From: Mycobacterium colombiense CECT 3035
GTDB lineage: Bacteria > Actinomycetota > Actinomycetes > Mycobacteriales > Mycobacteriaceae
DNA length: 64,000 nucleotides
Assembly: GCF_002105755.1 (NCBI RefSeq)
Contig: NZ_CP020821.1
Coordinates: forward strand, 3,906,001-3,970,000
Reading direction: 5' to 3'
A model generated the notes under the pieces. That model ran no database searches. It had not been told where the DNA came from and saw only the letters and a list, made by a program, of their open reading frames with translations. The translations under genes and the position numbers were made by a program. Positions 15,777 to 25,949 of the stretch are shown one piece after another (the first letter of the stretch is position 1; each line of letters starts with the position of its first letter).

Positions 15777-17243
15777 CTACTGAAGCGGCACCGCGGTGGG
15801 CTTGACCGGCGCAGGCAGCGCGGTCGTCCCCATCAGGAAGCGGTCCGCCGCGGCCGCGGCGGCCCTGCCCTCAGCTATCGCCCAGACGATCAGCGACTGG
15901 CCGCGCCCCATGTCGCCGGCGACGAACACGCCGGGCACCGACGTGTCGAAATCGGCGCCGCGGGCCACGTTGCCGCGCTCGGTGAACTTCACCGCGAGGT
16001 CGGTGAGCAGGCCCTCCTTCTCGGGCCCGACGAATCCCATCGCCAGCAGCACCAGGTCGACCTCGAGCTCGAACTCGGAGCCCTCCACCTTGACGAACTT
16101 GCCGTCCTGCATGGTCACCTCGTGCGCCTTGAGCGCCGTCACGTGACCGTCTTCGCCGACGAATTCCTCGGTGTTGACCGAGAACACCCGCTCGCCGCCC
16201 TCCTCGTGCGCCGAGGAGACCCGGTACATCAGCGGGTAGGTCGGCCACGGGGTGGACGGGGCGCGCGTCTCCGGCGGGCGCGGCATGATCTCGAACTGGT
16301 GGATGATCGCCGCGCCCTGGCGGTGCGCGGTGCCCAGGCAGTCGGCGCCGGTGTCGCCGCCACCGATGATGACGACCTTCTTGTCCTTGGCCGTGATCGG
16401 CGGCTGGCCATCGGGCCCCAGCACGTCGTCGCCCTCCTGCACGCGGTTGCCCCACGGCAGGTATTCCATCGCCTGATGGATGCCGTCCAGTTCACGGCCG
16501 GGGATCGGCAGATCACGGGCCGCGGTGGCACCGCCGGCCAGCACCACGGCGTCGAAGTCGGCGCGCAGTTGCTCGGCGGTGATGTCGACCCCGACGTTGA
16601 CGCTGGTCCGGAATTCGGTTCCCTCGGCCCGCATCTGGTCCAGCCGGCGGTCGAGGACACGCTTTTCCATCTTGAATTCCGGGATGCCGTAGCGCAGCAG
16701 CCCACCGATGCGATCGGCACGCTCGAACACGGTGACCGTGTGACCGGCGCGGGTCAGCTGCTGGGCGGCGGCCAGACCCGCCGGCCCGGAACCGACCACG
16801 GCGACCTTCTTTCCGGTCTTCTGCTCCGGCGGCAACGGCCGCACCCAGCCCTCGTCGAAGGCCTTGTCGATGATCTCCAGCTCGATCTGCTTGATCGTCA
16901 CGGGATCCTGGTTGATGCCGAGCACACAGGCCGGCTCGCACGGAGCGGGGCACAGGCGCCCGGTGAAATCCGGGAAGTTGTTGGTGGCGTGCAGCCGTTC
17001 GATGGCGTCGCGCCACCGATCCCTGCGCACCAGGTCGTTCCACTCCGGAATCAGGTTGCCCAGCGGGCAACCGTTGTGGCAGAACGGAATCCCGCAGTCC
17101 ATGCAGCGGGTCGCCTGCTCGCGCAACGTCTCGTTGTCGAATTCTTCGTAGACCTCGCGCCAGTCGCGCAACCGAATCGGGACAGGCCGGCGCTTCGGCA
17201 GTTCCCGACGCGTGTACTTCAGGAAGCCGCTCGGATCAGCCAT
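15777..17243 (-). CDS. gltD: Glutamate synthase small subunit GltD
   Basis: 488 residues, as in Mtb Rv3858c. Supplies electrons from NADPH through FAD and [4Fe-4S] clusters to GltB for 2-oxoglutarate plus glutamine to two glutamates. N-terminal Cys clusters: Cys47, Cys50, Cys55, Cys59, then [12 protein letters not shown] motif GSGPAG (about residue 150) and NADPH motif GGGDTG (about 290). Start at [15 protein letters not shown], 10 codons inside the longest frame. It overlaps the gltB 3' end by 8 bp, so the subunits are translationally coupled. Confidence 0.97.
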   Translation of the reverse strand: MADPSGFLKYTRRELPKRRPVPIRLRDWREVYEEFDNETLREQATRCMDCGIPFCHNGCPLGNLIPEWNDLVRRDRWRDAIERLHATNNFPDFTGRLCPAPCEPACVLGINQDPVTIKQIELEIIDKAFDEGWVRPLPPEQKTGKKVAVVGSGPAGLAAAQQLTRAGHTVTVFERADRIGGLLRYGIPEFKMEKRVLDRRLDQMRAEGTEFRTSVNVGVDITAEQLRADFDAVVLAGGATAARDLPIPGRELDGIHQAMEYLPWGNRVQEGDDVLGPDGQPPITAKDKKVVIIGGGDTGADCLGTAHRQGAAIIHQFEIMPRPPETRAPSTPWPTYPLMYRVSSAHEEGGERVFSVNTEEFVGEDGHVTALKAHEVTMQDGKFVKVEGSEFELEVDLVLLAMGFVGPEKEGLLTDLAVKFTERGNVARGADFDTSVPGVFVAGDMGRGQSLIVWAIAEGRAAAAAADRFLMGTTALPAPVKPTAVPLQ

Positions 17244-20200
17244 GCGCGGCCGCCATGATCGCCTTGTCGACATCCGCGCCGTCGCGTTCCGCTTCGGCGA
17301 TGGCCTGCAGCACCCGCTTGTAGTCGCGGGGCATCACCTTGGCGAAGTGCCGCTGGTGTTGCGGCCAGTCGCCCAGAATGCGCTGGCCGATAGCGGAATC
17401 GGTGGCATCAACGTGTGCCTGAATCATGCCGTGCAACCACTCGTAGTCATCTTCATCCAAGCTCTCGAGCTCGACCATCTCCGCGTTGAGATTGCCTGGG
17501 AATTCGCCCTGCGGATCGTAAATGTAGGCCACGCCGCCGGACATGCCCGCCGCGAAGTTACGGCCGGTGCGGCCGAGGACGACAACCTTGCCACCGGTCA
17601 TGTACTCGCAACCGTGGTCACCGACGCCCTCGACGACGGCGTGCGCCCCGGAGTTCCGCACCGCGAACCGCTCGCCGACCACGCCGCGCAGGTACGCCTC
17701 GCCGCTGGTCGCGCCGAACAGGATCACGTTGCCGCCGATGATGTTGTCCTCGGCGACGTAGTCCTGGGGCGCGTCGTCGGACGGCCGCACCACGATCCGG
17801 CCACCCGACAGGCCCTTACCGACGTAGTCGTTGGCGTCGCCGTAGACGCGCAGCGTGATGCCGCGCGGCACGAACGCGCCGAAGCTGTTACCCGCCGAGC
17901 CGTCGAAGGTGATGTCGATGGTGCCGTCCGGCAACCCTTGTCCGCCATAGGCTTTGGTGACCTCGTGGCCGAGCATGGTGCCCACCGTGCGGTTGACGTT
18001 GCTGATGGTGGTAGAGAACCGCACCGGCTTTCCGGAGTCCAGCGCCTCGCGGCTCATCACGATCAACTGCTGGTCCAGCGCCTTGTCCAGGCCGTGGTCC
18101 TGGCGCGAGCTGCAGTACAGGTCCTGGTTCATGAACGCCGATTCCGGCTCGTGCAGAACCGGCGCCAGGTCCAGCCGGTGCGCCTTCCAGTGCGCCCGCG
18201 CCAGCGTCATGTCCAAGGACTTCACCTGGCCGACCGCCTCGTTGATCGTGCGGAAACCCAACTGCGCCATGTATTCGCGGACCTCTTCGGCGATGAACAT
18301 GAAGAAGTTCTCCACGAACTCGGGCTTGCCGGTGAAGCGCTCGCGCAGCACCGGGTTCTGGGTGGCCACCCCGACGGGGCAGGTGTCCAGGTGGCAGACC
18401 CGCATCATGATGCAGCCGGAGACCACCAGCGGCGCGGTGGCGAAGCCGAATTCCTCGGCGCCCAGCAGTGCCGCGATCATCACGTCGCGCCCGGTCTTGA
18501 GCTGGCCGTCGACCTGGACCACGATCCGGTCGCGTAATCCGTTGAGCAGCAACGTCTGCTGCGTCTCGGCCAGCCCCAGCTCCCACGGGGCCCCGGCGTG
18601 CTTCATCGACGTCAGCGGCGTCGCACCGGTGCCGCCGTCGTGCCCGGAGATCAGCACCACGTCGGCGTGGGCCTTGGACACCCCCGCGGCCACCGTGCCG
18701 ACGCCGTTCTCGGAGACCAGCTTCACGTGCACCCGCGCGGACGGGTTGGCGTTCTTCAGGTCGTGGATCAGCTGCGCCAGGTCCTCGATGGAATAGATGT
18801 CGTGGTGCGGCGGCGGCGAGATCAGGCCGACACCCGGGGTGGAGTGCCGAACCTCGGCGACCCACGGGTACACCTTGTGCCCCGGAAGCTGGCCGCCCTC
18901 ACCGGGTTTCGCACCTTGGGCCATCTTGATCTGGATGTCGGTGCAGTTCGTCAGGTAGTGCGACGTGACGCCGAACCGCCCGGAGGCGACCTGCTTGATC
19001 GCGCTGCGCCGCCAATCGCCGTTGGGATCGCGGTCGAACCGCTTGACGTCCTCGCCGCCCTCACCGCAGTTGGACCGGCCGCCCAGCCGGTTCATCGCGA
19101 TGGCCAGCGTCTCGTGCGCCTCGGCGGAGATCGAGCCGTAGCTCATCGCGCCGGTCGAGAAGCGCTTGACGATCTCGCTGGCGGGCTCGACTTCGTCCAG
19201 CGGGATCGGGGGGTGGATCCCGGCCCGGAACTTGAGCAGGCCACGCAGGGACGCCATCCGCTCGCTCTGGTCGTCGACCAGGCGGGTGTAATCCTTGAAC
19301 ACCTTGTACTGGCCGGTGCGGGTGGCGTGCTGCAGCTTGAAGACGGTCTCGGGGTTGAACAGGTGGTACTCGCCCTCGCGGCGCCACTGGTATTCCCCGC
19401 CGACCTCGAGCTCGCGGTGCGCCCGCTCGTCCGGCCGGTCCAGGTAGGCCAGCGCGTGCCGGGCCGCGACGTCGGCGGCGATGTCGTCCAGGGTGATGCC
19501 GCCGATGGGACAGCTCAGCCCGGTGAAGTACTCGCTGAGCACGTCCTCGGAAATGCCGACCGCCTGGAACAACTGGGCACCCGTGTAGGACGCCAACGTC
19601 GAAATGCCCATCTTGGACATGACTTTGAGCACGCCCTTGCCGGCGGCCTTGATGTAGTTGCTCAGCGCCGTCTTGCGGTCGATGCCTTCGATGACGCCGC
19701 GATCGAGCATGTCCTCGATGGACTCGAAGGCCATGTACGGGTTGATCGCCGCCGCACCGAAGCCCACCAGCGCGGCCATGTGGTGCACCTCGCGCGCGTC
19801 ACCGGTTTCCACCACCAGCCCGACGTGGGTGCGGGTCCGGTCGCGCACCAAGTGGTGGTGCACCCCCGCCACCGCGAGCAGCGACGGGATGGGCGCCATC
19901 TTCTCGTCGGATTCGCGGTCGGACAGGATGATCACGCGCGCTCCGTCGGCGATCGCCGCCGACGCCTGCGCGCGCACGTCCTCGAGCGCGGCGGCCAGCC
20001 CGGCGCCGCCCTCGGCGACCGGGTACAGGCAGCGAATCACCTTGGAACGCATGCCGTGCGGGCGACCGTTGACCTCGTCCTCGGGGTCGAGGTTGACCAG
20101 CTTCGCCAGCTCCCGGTTACGCAGAATCGGCTGCGACAGCGCGATCTGGTGACACGAGCGCTCGGTCGGCGTGAGCAGGTCGCGCTCGCCGCCGGTGGTG

Positions 20201-21819
20201 CCCTGCAGGCTGGTCACCACCTCCTCGCGGATGGCGTCCAGCGGCGGGTTGGTGACCTGCGCGAAGAGCTGCTGGAAGTAGTCGTAGAGCATCCGGGGCC
20301 GCTGCGAGAGCACCGCGACCGGGGTGTCGGTGCCCATCGACCCGATCGGCTCGGCGCCGCTGCGCACCATCGGCGCCACCAAGAGGTTGAGCTCCTCGTA
20401 GGTGTAGCCGAATACCTGCTGGCGCTTGACCAGTCGGTCGTGGGGCATCCGCTTGTAGTTGCCCTGCGGAAGGTCGTCGAGGGGCACCAGGTTCCGGTCC
20501 AGCCACTCCTGGTAGGGGTGCTCGGCGGCCAGCTCGGCCTTGATCTCCTCGTCGGAGACGATGCGGCCCTGCGCGGTGTCCACCAGGAACATGCGGCCGG
20601 GCTGCAGGCGCATCCGGCGGACCACCTTGGCCGGGTCCAGGTCCAGCACACCGGCCTCGGACGCCATGACCACCAGGCCGTCCTCGGTGACCCAGATTCG
20701 CGAGGGGCGCAGGCCATTTCGGTCGAGCACGGCGCCGATGATGGTTCCATCGGAGAACGTGATCGACGCGGGGCCGTCCCACGGCTCCATCAACGAAGCG
20801 TGGTACCGGTAGAACGCCCGCCGAGCGGGGTCCATCGACTCGTTGCGTTCCCAGGCCTCGGGGATCATCATCAGCACCGCGTGGGCCAGGCTGCGCCCGC
20901 CCAGGTGGAGCAGCTCGAGGGCCTCGTCGAAGCGCGCCGTGTCGGAGGCCCCCGGCGTACAGATCGGGAACAGCTTCTCGACGTCGGCCTCGGCACCGAA
21001 GACGTCGGTCTTGAACAAGGCCTCGCGGGCCCGCATCCAGTTCTCGTTGCCGGTGACGGTGTTGATCTCACCGTTGTGTGCGACGCGGCGGAACGGATGC
21101 GCCAGCGGCCACGACGGGAAGGTGTTGGTGGAGAACCGCGAGTGCACGATGCCCAGCGCGCTGGTCAGCCGATCGTCTTGCAGGTCAAGGTAAAACGCCT
21201 TGAGCTGCGGCGTGGTCAGCATGCCCTTGTAGACGAACGTCTGACCGGAAAGGCTTGGGAAATACACGGTTTCGCGGCCGGGGCCGTCCTGGCCCGGACC
21301 CTTGGTACCCAGTTCGTGCTCGGCGCGCTTGCGCACCACGTAGGCACGGCGCTCGAGCGTCATGCCGGATGCGCCCGCCATGAACACCTGGCGGAAGGTC
21401 GGCATCGCGTCGCGTGACAGCGCGCCCAGCGACGAGTCGTCGATGGGGACGTTGCGCCAGCCCAGCACCGTCAGACCCTCGGCCTCGGCGATCTTCTCCA
21501 CCGCGGCACACGCCGTGGCCGCGTCCTTGGACGACTGCGGCAGGAACGCGATGCCGGTGGCATAGCTGCCCTCCGGGGGCAGCTCGAAGTCCACGACCTC
21601 GCGCAGGAAGGCGTCCGGGACCTGAAGCATGATGCCGGCGCCGTCACCGCTGCGAGGCTCGGCGCCCTGGGCACCCCGGTGTTCGAGGTTCAGCAGCGCA
21701 GTGATTGCCTTGTCCACAATGTCGCGGCTACGGCGGCCGTGCATATCGACGACCATGGCAACCCCGCACGCGTCGTGCTCGAACGCGGGGTTGTATAACC
21801 CGACGCGCTTGGGCGTCAT
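17236..21819 (-). CDS. gltB: Glutamate synthase large subunit GltB
   Basis: 1527 residues, as in Mtb Rv3859c. N-terminal class II glutaminase domain with nucleophile Cys18 (FEHDACGV), exposed after removal of a short propeptide; a central domain; an FMN/[3Fe-4S] synthase domain with GEGGED and the CxxDTCPVG cluster ligands; and a C-terminal beta-helix (GGXXGXXXG repeats such as [11 protein letters not shown]). Start at [13 protein letters not shown] is preferred over an ATG six codons upstream because it matches the Mtb N-terminus. First gene of a gltB-gltD operon. Confidence 0.97.
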   Translation of the reverse strand: MTPKRVGLYNPAFEHDACGVAMVVDMHGRRSRDIVDKAITALLNLEHRGAQGAEPRSGDGAGIMLQVPDAFLREVVDFELPPEGSYATGIAFLPQSSKDAATACAAVEKIAEAEGLTVLGWRNVPIDDSSLGALSRDAMPTFRQVFMAGASGMTLERRAYVVRKRAEHELGTKGPGQDGPGRETVYFPSLSGQTFVYKGMLTTPQLKAFYLDLQDDRLTSALGIVHSRFSTNTFPSWPLAHPFRRVAHNGEINTVTGNENWMRAREALFKTDVFGAEADVEKLFPICTPGASDTARFDEALELLHLGGRSLAHAVLMMIPEAWERNESMDPARRAFYRYHASLMEPWDGPASITFSDGTIIGAVLDRNGLRPSRIWVTEDGLVVMASEAGVLDLDPAKVVRRMRLQPGRMFLVDTAQGRIVSDEEIKAELAAEHPYQEWLDRNLVPLDDLPQGNYKRMPHDRLVKRQQVFGYTYEELNLLVAPMVRSGAEPIGSMGTDTPVAVLSQRPRMLYDYFQQLFAQVTNPPLDAIREEVVTSLQGTTGGERDLLTPTERSCHQIALSQPILRNRELAKLVNLDPEDEVNGRPHGMRSKVIRCLYPVAEGGAGLAAALEDVRAQASAAIADGARVIILSDRESDEKMAPIPSLLAVAGVHHHLVRDRTRTHVGLVVETGDAREVHHMAALVGFGAAAINPYMAFESIEDMLDRGVIEGIDRKTALSNYIKAAGKGVLKVMSKMGISTLASYTGAQLFQAVGISEDVLSEYFTGLSCPIGGITLDDIAADVAARHALAYLDRPDERAHRELEVGGEYQWRREGEYHLFNPETVFKLQHATRTGQYKVFKDYTRLVDDQSERMASLRGLLKFRAGIHPPIPLDEVEPASEIVKRFSTGAMSYGSISAEAHETLAIAMNRLGGRSNCGEGGEDVKRFDRDPNGDWRRSAIKQVASGRFGVTSHYLTNCTDIQIKMAQGAKPGEGGQLPGHKVYPWVAEVRHSTPGVGLISPPPHHDIYSIEDLAQLIHDLKNANPSARVHVKLVSENGVGTVAAGVSKAHADVVLISGHDGGTGATPLTSMKHAGAPWELGLAETQQTLLLNGLRDRIVVQVDGQLKTGRDVMIAALLGAEEFGFATAPLVVSGCIMMRVCHLDTCPVGVATQNPVLRERFTGKPEFVENFFMFIAEEVREYMAQLGFRTINEAVGQVKSLDMTLARAHWKAHRLDLAPVLHEPESAFMNQDLYCSSRQDHGLDKALDQQLIVMSREALDSGKPVRFSTTISNVNRTVGTMLGHEVTKAYGGQGLPDGTIDITFDGSAGNSFGAFVPRGITLRVYGDANDYVGKGLSGGRIVVRPSDDAPQDYVAEDNIIGGNVILFGATSGEAYLRGVVGERFAVRNSGAHAVVEGVGDHGCEYMTGGKVVVLGRTGRNFAAGMSGGVAYIYDPQGEFPGNLNAEMVELESLDEDDYEWLHGMIQAHVDATDSAIGQRILGDWPQHQRHFAKVMPRDYKRVLQAIAEAERDGADVDKAIMAAAHG

Positions 21820-22461
21820 ATGCACCTGACCCTTCACTGAACGTTCTGCGCGGCCGTTAGCAGCGGCCCCACCGAGGTCGCACCCGAAGGTTGCGGGCTA
21901 GAACCTCGTCGGCCTTGTCTCGAGGGGCTGTGCCCCAGGCGGAGATGATCCTGTTAGGGATGTCCGTGCAGCTCTGAACGGTGGCCTGGAACCGGTCTCG
22001 ACAAGTCGTAAAACGATATGACAATACCCGCCTGACATGCCAACTTCGTCAAGTCTAACCGCCAGCTGGCAACGCCGTAAATTTCGCTGTTGCCGTTGAT
22101 CCTCCATTGTGCCAGCCCCCGGCCCGGCACCACGAATTCTTTCCATAGCTGCGCGGATGCCGGGGAGCCCGGTTCCGGCGCGGTCCCCGCCTGGGAGTTT
22201 GCTGACGCGCGCTTCGAGCGGGGTGCTGATGTTGCTGGGTACGGATATGGGCGTGCTCAGCGCTCAGCATGGGGCGTCGGCGCCGCCCGCCGCCGCGGGC
22301 GGCCGAGTTTGCAGGTTCGCACACGGGGCGCGGCGGGAGATACTGGACGGGAATTGGTCACACCCGGCGCCGCAGGTTGGACCGTGGCGCTAATCACGTA
22401 ATACGTTCGTCGCGGCCGGCCCATCGGCGCGACGAACGACCGCCCGGCACGCGAGGAGCCC
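21820..22461. promoter_or_regulatory. 642-bp divergent region: gltB leader and Rv3860 upstream
   Basis: No supported protein gene. On the gltB side (21840-22080, minus strand) there are several possible RNA hairpins: GGGGC-ACA-GCCCC (about 21924-21936) and a larger one closed by GAGGT/ACCTC around 21875-21910, which suggests a structured 5' leader. 21990-22080 is AT-richer and a likely promoter zone. On the right side, GAGGAG at 22451-22456 is the ribosome site of the next gene. A GlnR box was looked for but not found clearly. Confidence 0.4.
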
Positions 22462-23681
22462 ATGAACGAGCGCGACGAATTCCTGCGGGACCGTCTGCAG
22501 CCCGAGCGGCCCAGCACTCCGGCACCACGCCCGTCCGGCCCCGCCCCGCAACCGCCCCAGCCGGCCCCCACGGGCCGCGCGCGGCCGCGCCTCCCGCGGC
22601 CCAGCGTCCCGCTCCGCCGCGCCCGCCGTCGTCTCCTGCTGCGCCGCCGCCGGCCCGGCCGCCCGCCCCGCCGTCGTTTCGGCCGGCACCGCAGCAGCCC
22701 GCCCGGCCCGCCCCTCCTGCGGCGCCGCCGGCGCCGCACACCGGCCCCCTCGGCGGCCTCGCCCAGGGCGATGAGCTGCCCGACCGCGGCTGGCGACGCG
22801 TCGTGCGCCTGGTCACCTTCGGCCTGATCAAGCTGGGTCCGTCGCCCGCCCAGCAGCAGGAGGCGCAGTTCGAGGCCGCCATCCGGACCCGCCTGTACGG
22901 CAACCGCAAGGTCGGCGTACTGGGCAAGGGCGGCGTGGGAAAGACGTCGGTGGCCGCGAGCGTGGGGTCGTTGTTCGCCGGACTGCGCAAGCAGGACCAC
23001 GTCGTGGCGATCGACGCCGATACCGCCTTCGGCCGGCTCAGCAGCCGCATCGATCCGACCTCGACGGCGTCGTTCTGGGAACTCACCGCCGACAAGAACC
23101 TGCGGTCGTTCGACGACGTGGTGGCGCGGCTGGGCCGTAACGCCGCGGGTCTGCACGTGCTCGCCGGCGAACCGGCGGCGGGCCCGCGCCGGGTGCTCGA
23201 TCCGGCGATCTACCGGGAGGCAGCGCTGCGGTTGGACCGCCATTTCACCGTCTCGGTGGTCGACTGCGGCTCGACGATGGACTCGCCCCTCACCCAGGAG
23301 GTCCTGCGCGACCTGGATGCGCTGATCGTGGTGTCCTCGCCCTGGGCCGACGGCGCGTCCGCCGCCGCGCGGACGATGGAGTGGCTGGCCGACCAGGGAC
23401 TGGACACGCTGCTTGCGCACAGCATCGTGGTGCTCAACGATTCCGACGGGCACGCCGACAAACGCACCCGGGCGCTGCTGGCTCGCGAGTTCACCGATCA
23501 CGGCCGGCCGGTCATCGAAGTGCCCTACGACCCGCACCTGCGGCCCGGCGGCGTCATCGATGTCAGCCACGAGATGGCCCCGGCCACGCGCCGCAAATTC
23601 CTCGAAGTCACCGCGACCATCGCCGGCTATTTCGCGGCGCGTCCCGACGGCGCGAAAGATCAGCGGCCGACGGACAAGTGA
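22462..23681 (+). CDS. MinD/ParA-like ATPase, Rv3860-like, with apparent frameshift
   Basis: A Pro/Ala-rich N-terminal region is followed by a SIMIBI-class ATPase domain (KGGVGKTS Walker A, AIDADT, VVDCGS), like the ESX-associated proteins Rv3860, EspI and Rv3888c. The ATG at 22462 (MNERDEFLRDRLQ) has a strong GAGGAG site, but its frame runs out at 22827, while the ATPase domain continues in the -1 frame to 23681. One missing C in the C5 run at 22565-22569 would join both into a protein of about 406 residues. Sequencing error or real mutation cannot be told apart here. Function in type VII secretion is inferred from relatives. Confidence 0.75.
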
Positions 23682-23684
23682 GGG

Positions 23685-24542
23685 CTAGGCCCGTGCCGAA
23701 GGGTCGGCGATGGCCTCGATCTTGCACACCCGGGATTCGCGGATCGTCAGCACGATGACGGCGAACAGGCGGCGCTCGCTGAAGGCCAGCAGTACCGGCG
23801 CCCCGACCGGGCCGCTGACCAAGGTCACGTCCGGCCACAGGTAGCGCAACAGGTTGGTGGCCACCGCATCCGGCCCGTGGTTGATCTGCGGTGGCGGGGC
23901 CGGATCCGCGAGAATCGTGCCCACGCCCCACACGGTCGGATCCAGGACCGCGGCCAGCGCCTGGAGGTCGCCGTTGGCGCATGCGGCGATGAACTTTTCG
24001 GTGACCAACTGGTGCTCGGGCGGGGCGACGTCGGCCAACTTCGGTTGCGCCGCTTCGAATTTGGACCGTGCGCGGCGCGCCAGCTGACGGCAGGTGCCGA
24101 CCGGGCGGCCCACGGTCTGGGCGATCGATTCGAACGGGACGCCGAATACGTCGTGCAGCACGAAGGCGACCCGTTCACCGGGACTGAGCCTGCGCAAGAC
24201 TTCGAGGAGCGCGGTGCGGATCTCGTCGTCGAGGGTGACCCGGTCGGCCGGGTCGACGCGGCGCGGCGCGGGTTGGTCTTCGACGTCGCCGGGGCGCTCG
24301 TAGCGGGCACGGGCCGAGCGCACCTGGTCGAGGCAGAGGCGGCTCGCCACCACCGTCAGCCAGCCGCGGGTGTCCTCGATCTCGCCGGCGTCGGCCCGCG
24401 AAAGCCGCAGAAAGGCCTCTTGCGCAATGTCTTCGGCCTCCCCGATGTCGCCCAGCATCTGGTAGGCGAGGTTGACCAGGTACGGGCGATGCCGGCGCCA
24501 GGCCTCGCTGACCTGATCGCTGGCGGACGGCGACTGGTTCAT
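23685..24542 (-). CDS. ECF sigma factor, SigI/SigJ-like
   Basis: 285 residues. Region sigma-2 at about residues 15-85 (LVNLAYQMLGDIGEAEDIAQEAFLRL), a linker with DPADRVTLDDEIR, then region sigma-4 (about 110-165; AFVLHDVFGVPFESIAQTVG and CRQLARRARSKF). A C-terminal SnoaL-like domain of about 100 residues (FIAACANGDLQALAAVLDP onward) probably regulates activity in cis instead of an anti-sigma factor. Close to Mtb SigI in design. It is divergent from the NmrA-type gene and may control it. 3' end is 3 bp from the convergent Rv3860-like gene. Confidence 0.9.
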   Translation of the reverse strand: MNQSPSASDQVSEAWRRHRPYLVNLAYQMLGDIGEAEDIAQEAFLRLSRADAGEIEDTRGWLTVVASRLCLDQVRSARARYERPGDVEDQPAPRRVDPADRVTLDDEIRTALLEVLRRLSPGERVAFVLHDVFGVPFESIAQTVGRPVGTCRQLARRARSKFEAAQPKLADVAPPEHQLVTEKFIAACANGDLQALAAVLDPTVWGVGTILADPAPPPQINHGPDAVATNLLRYLWPDVTLVSGPVGAPVLLAFSERRLFAVIVLTIRESRVCKIEAIADPSARA

Positions 24543-24568
24543 GACTCTTCGACGATCTGCCGGGGCGA

Positions 24569-24597
24569 AAAGTTACACGTTCTTCGGATGTAACTTT
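24569..24597. promoter_or_regulatory. Perfect 9-bp inverted repeat between sigma factor and NmrA gene
   Basis: AAAGTTACA (24569-24577) and TGTAACTTT (24589-24597), with an 11-bp spacer, form a perfect dyad in the 111-bp divergent promoter region. This is a strong operator candidate for a dimeric regulator controlling one or both genes. The regulator is unknown; none is encoded next to it apart from the sigma factor. Confidence 0.6.
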
Positions 24598-24653
24598 CCC
24601 ACCTTTTGCCCCGTCGTTTCACCAGTGCAGGAAGTTCACGGAAGGAACCCATC

Positions 24654-25505
24654 ATGACCATCGTCGTCACGGGCGCGACCGGCAACGTCGGACGTCCACT
24701 CGTCACCGAGCTGCTCGCCGCGGGAGCCCGCGTCCGTGCTGTCACCCGGCAACCGGCGCCGGCCGGCTTTCCCCCGGGAGTCGAGGTGTTCGGTTCGGCC
24801 GCCGACGCGCTGCCCGGCGCCACCGCGGTGTTCCTGAACTCGCGCGCGCTGGGTGGGCAACTGGAAGACGTGGTCGCGCAATGCGCGCGGGACGGGGTCA
24901 CCAAGCTGGTCGCGCTGTCGGCCATCAACGCCGACGACGCCGTCACCCGGCAGCCGTCGCGGTTTCGGGGGGACCGCAACCGGGAGGTCGAACGCCTCGC
25001 CGTCGACTCGGGTCTGGCCTGGGTGAGCCTGCGGCCCACGGTGTTCGCGACCAACTTCGCCGGCATGTGGTCCGCGCAGGTCCGCGCGGGTGACGTGGTC
25101 GCCGGGCCGTACGCCGCCGCCTCGACGGCGCCCATCGTCGAGGCCGACATCTCGGCCGTCGCGGCCCACGCGCTGCTCACCGATGACCTTGTCGGACAGC
25201 GGATCCCGCTGACCGGTCCTGCGTCGTTCACCAACTCGGAGCTGGTCGAGGTGATCGGCGGTGTGCTGGGCCGGCCGCTGCAGTATCGCGAGATTCCCAC
25301 CGATGCCGTGCGACAACGGTTCGTCGACATCGGGTTCGGGCCCGGCTTCGCCGACGCCTACATCGCCATGCTCGCCCAAACCCTCGACGCCCCCGCCCTG
25401 GTGACCGATGACGTGCAGAAGATCCTCGGGCGCTCGCCAATTCCGTTCGCGCACTGGGTTTCCGAACACCGGCGCATGTTCGACAACGAGAAAGTAGGAA
25501 TCTGA
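24654..25505 (+). CDS. NmrA/SDR-family NAD(P)H-binding oxidoreductase
   Basis: 283 residues of Rossmann fold. The N-terminal VVTGATGNVGRPL is the glycine-rich dinucleotide motif (GxxGxxG); downstream are the LNSRA strand, the VALSAINAD strand and the LRPTVFATNF segment of NmrA/TMR-like atypical short-chain dehydrogenases. No catalytic YxxxK is seen, as usual for NmrA-like reductases or redox sensors. GGAAGGA (24640-24646) precedes the ATG. The next gene follows after 1 bp, so both form an operon, possibly driven by the divergent sigma factor. Confidence 0.87.
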   Translation: MTIVVTGATGNVGRPLVTELLAAGARVRAVTRQPAPAGFPPGVEVFGSAADALPGATAVFLNSRALGGQLEDVVAQCARDGVTKLVALSAINADDAVTRQPSRFRGDRNREVERLAVDSGLAWVSLRPTVFATNFAGMWSAQVRAGDVVAGPYAAASTAPIVEADISAVAAHALLTDDLVGQRIPLTGPASFTNSELVEVIGGVLGRPLQYREIPTDAVRQRFVDIGFGPGFADAYIAMLAQTLDAPALVTDDVQKILGRSPIPFAHWVSEHRRMFDNEKVGI

Positions 25506-25506
25506 G

Positions 25507-25946
25507 ATGACCGATCCGCGCCCCCCGCGCTACCTCAAGGGAATGAACAAGTTCATGATGGCGGTCCAACGACTCGGCATTCCGACCGGTCCCGCCATGG
25601 TGCTCACCGTGCCCGGTCGCAAGTCGGGCCAGCCGCGCAGCACCCCGATGACGCCCTTTGATTTCCGGGGCGGCCTCTATGTGGTGGCCGGCTACCCCGG
25701 CGCCGACTGGGCGGCCAATGCCCGGGCCGCGGGCACCGGCACCCTCAGCCGGGCCGACGGTCGCGGCGCGTCCGGATCGTCGAACTGTCTGCCGGTGAGG
25801 CCCGGCCGGTGCTGCGGGCGTTCCCCACCGAAGTCCCGGTCGGGGTGGCGTTCGCGAAGCGTTCGGGGATGGTGCGCGATGGGACGGCCGACGAATTCGA
25901 AGCGCTGGCGGGGCGGCTCGCCGTCTTCCGCTTCGATCCGGCGTAA
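25507..25946 (+). CDS. Deazaflavin-type nitroreductase (DUF385), frameshifted
   Basis: The first 80 residues (YLKGMNKFMM, VLTVPGRKSGQPRSTPM, YVVAGYPGADWAANARA) match F420-dependent Ddn-like nitroreductases/DUF385. The frame then degenerates, while the normal C-terminal part (RRVRIVELSAGEARPVLRAF to FRFDPA) continues in the -1 frame to a stop at 25944. One missing G in the GGG run at 25751-25753 restores a protein of 146 residues, a usual length. Probable role: F420H2-dependent reduction of quinones or similar compounds. Operon with the NmrA-type gene. Broken gene or sequencing error is undecided. Confidence 0.75.
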
Positions 25947-25949
25947 CCG

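Noticed and set aside
18598..21417. 939-codon plus-strand open frame
   Set aside because: It is antisense to gltB and composed of Gly/Ala/Arg/His-rich sequence typical of shadow frames in GC-rich DNA.
21990..22040. GlnR-type box upstream of gltB
   Set aside because: GTAAAACGATATGACAA only loosely resembles the GTnAC-N6-GnnAC pattern; not strong enough to call.
21898..22146. 82-codon minus-strand frame upstream of gltB
   Set aside because: No ribosome site or plausible family; it covers the likely gltB promoter and structured leader.
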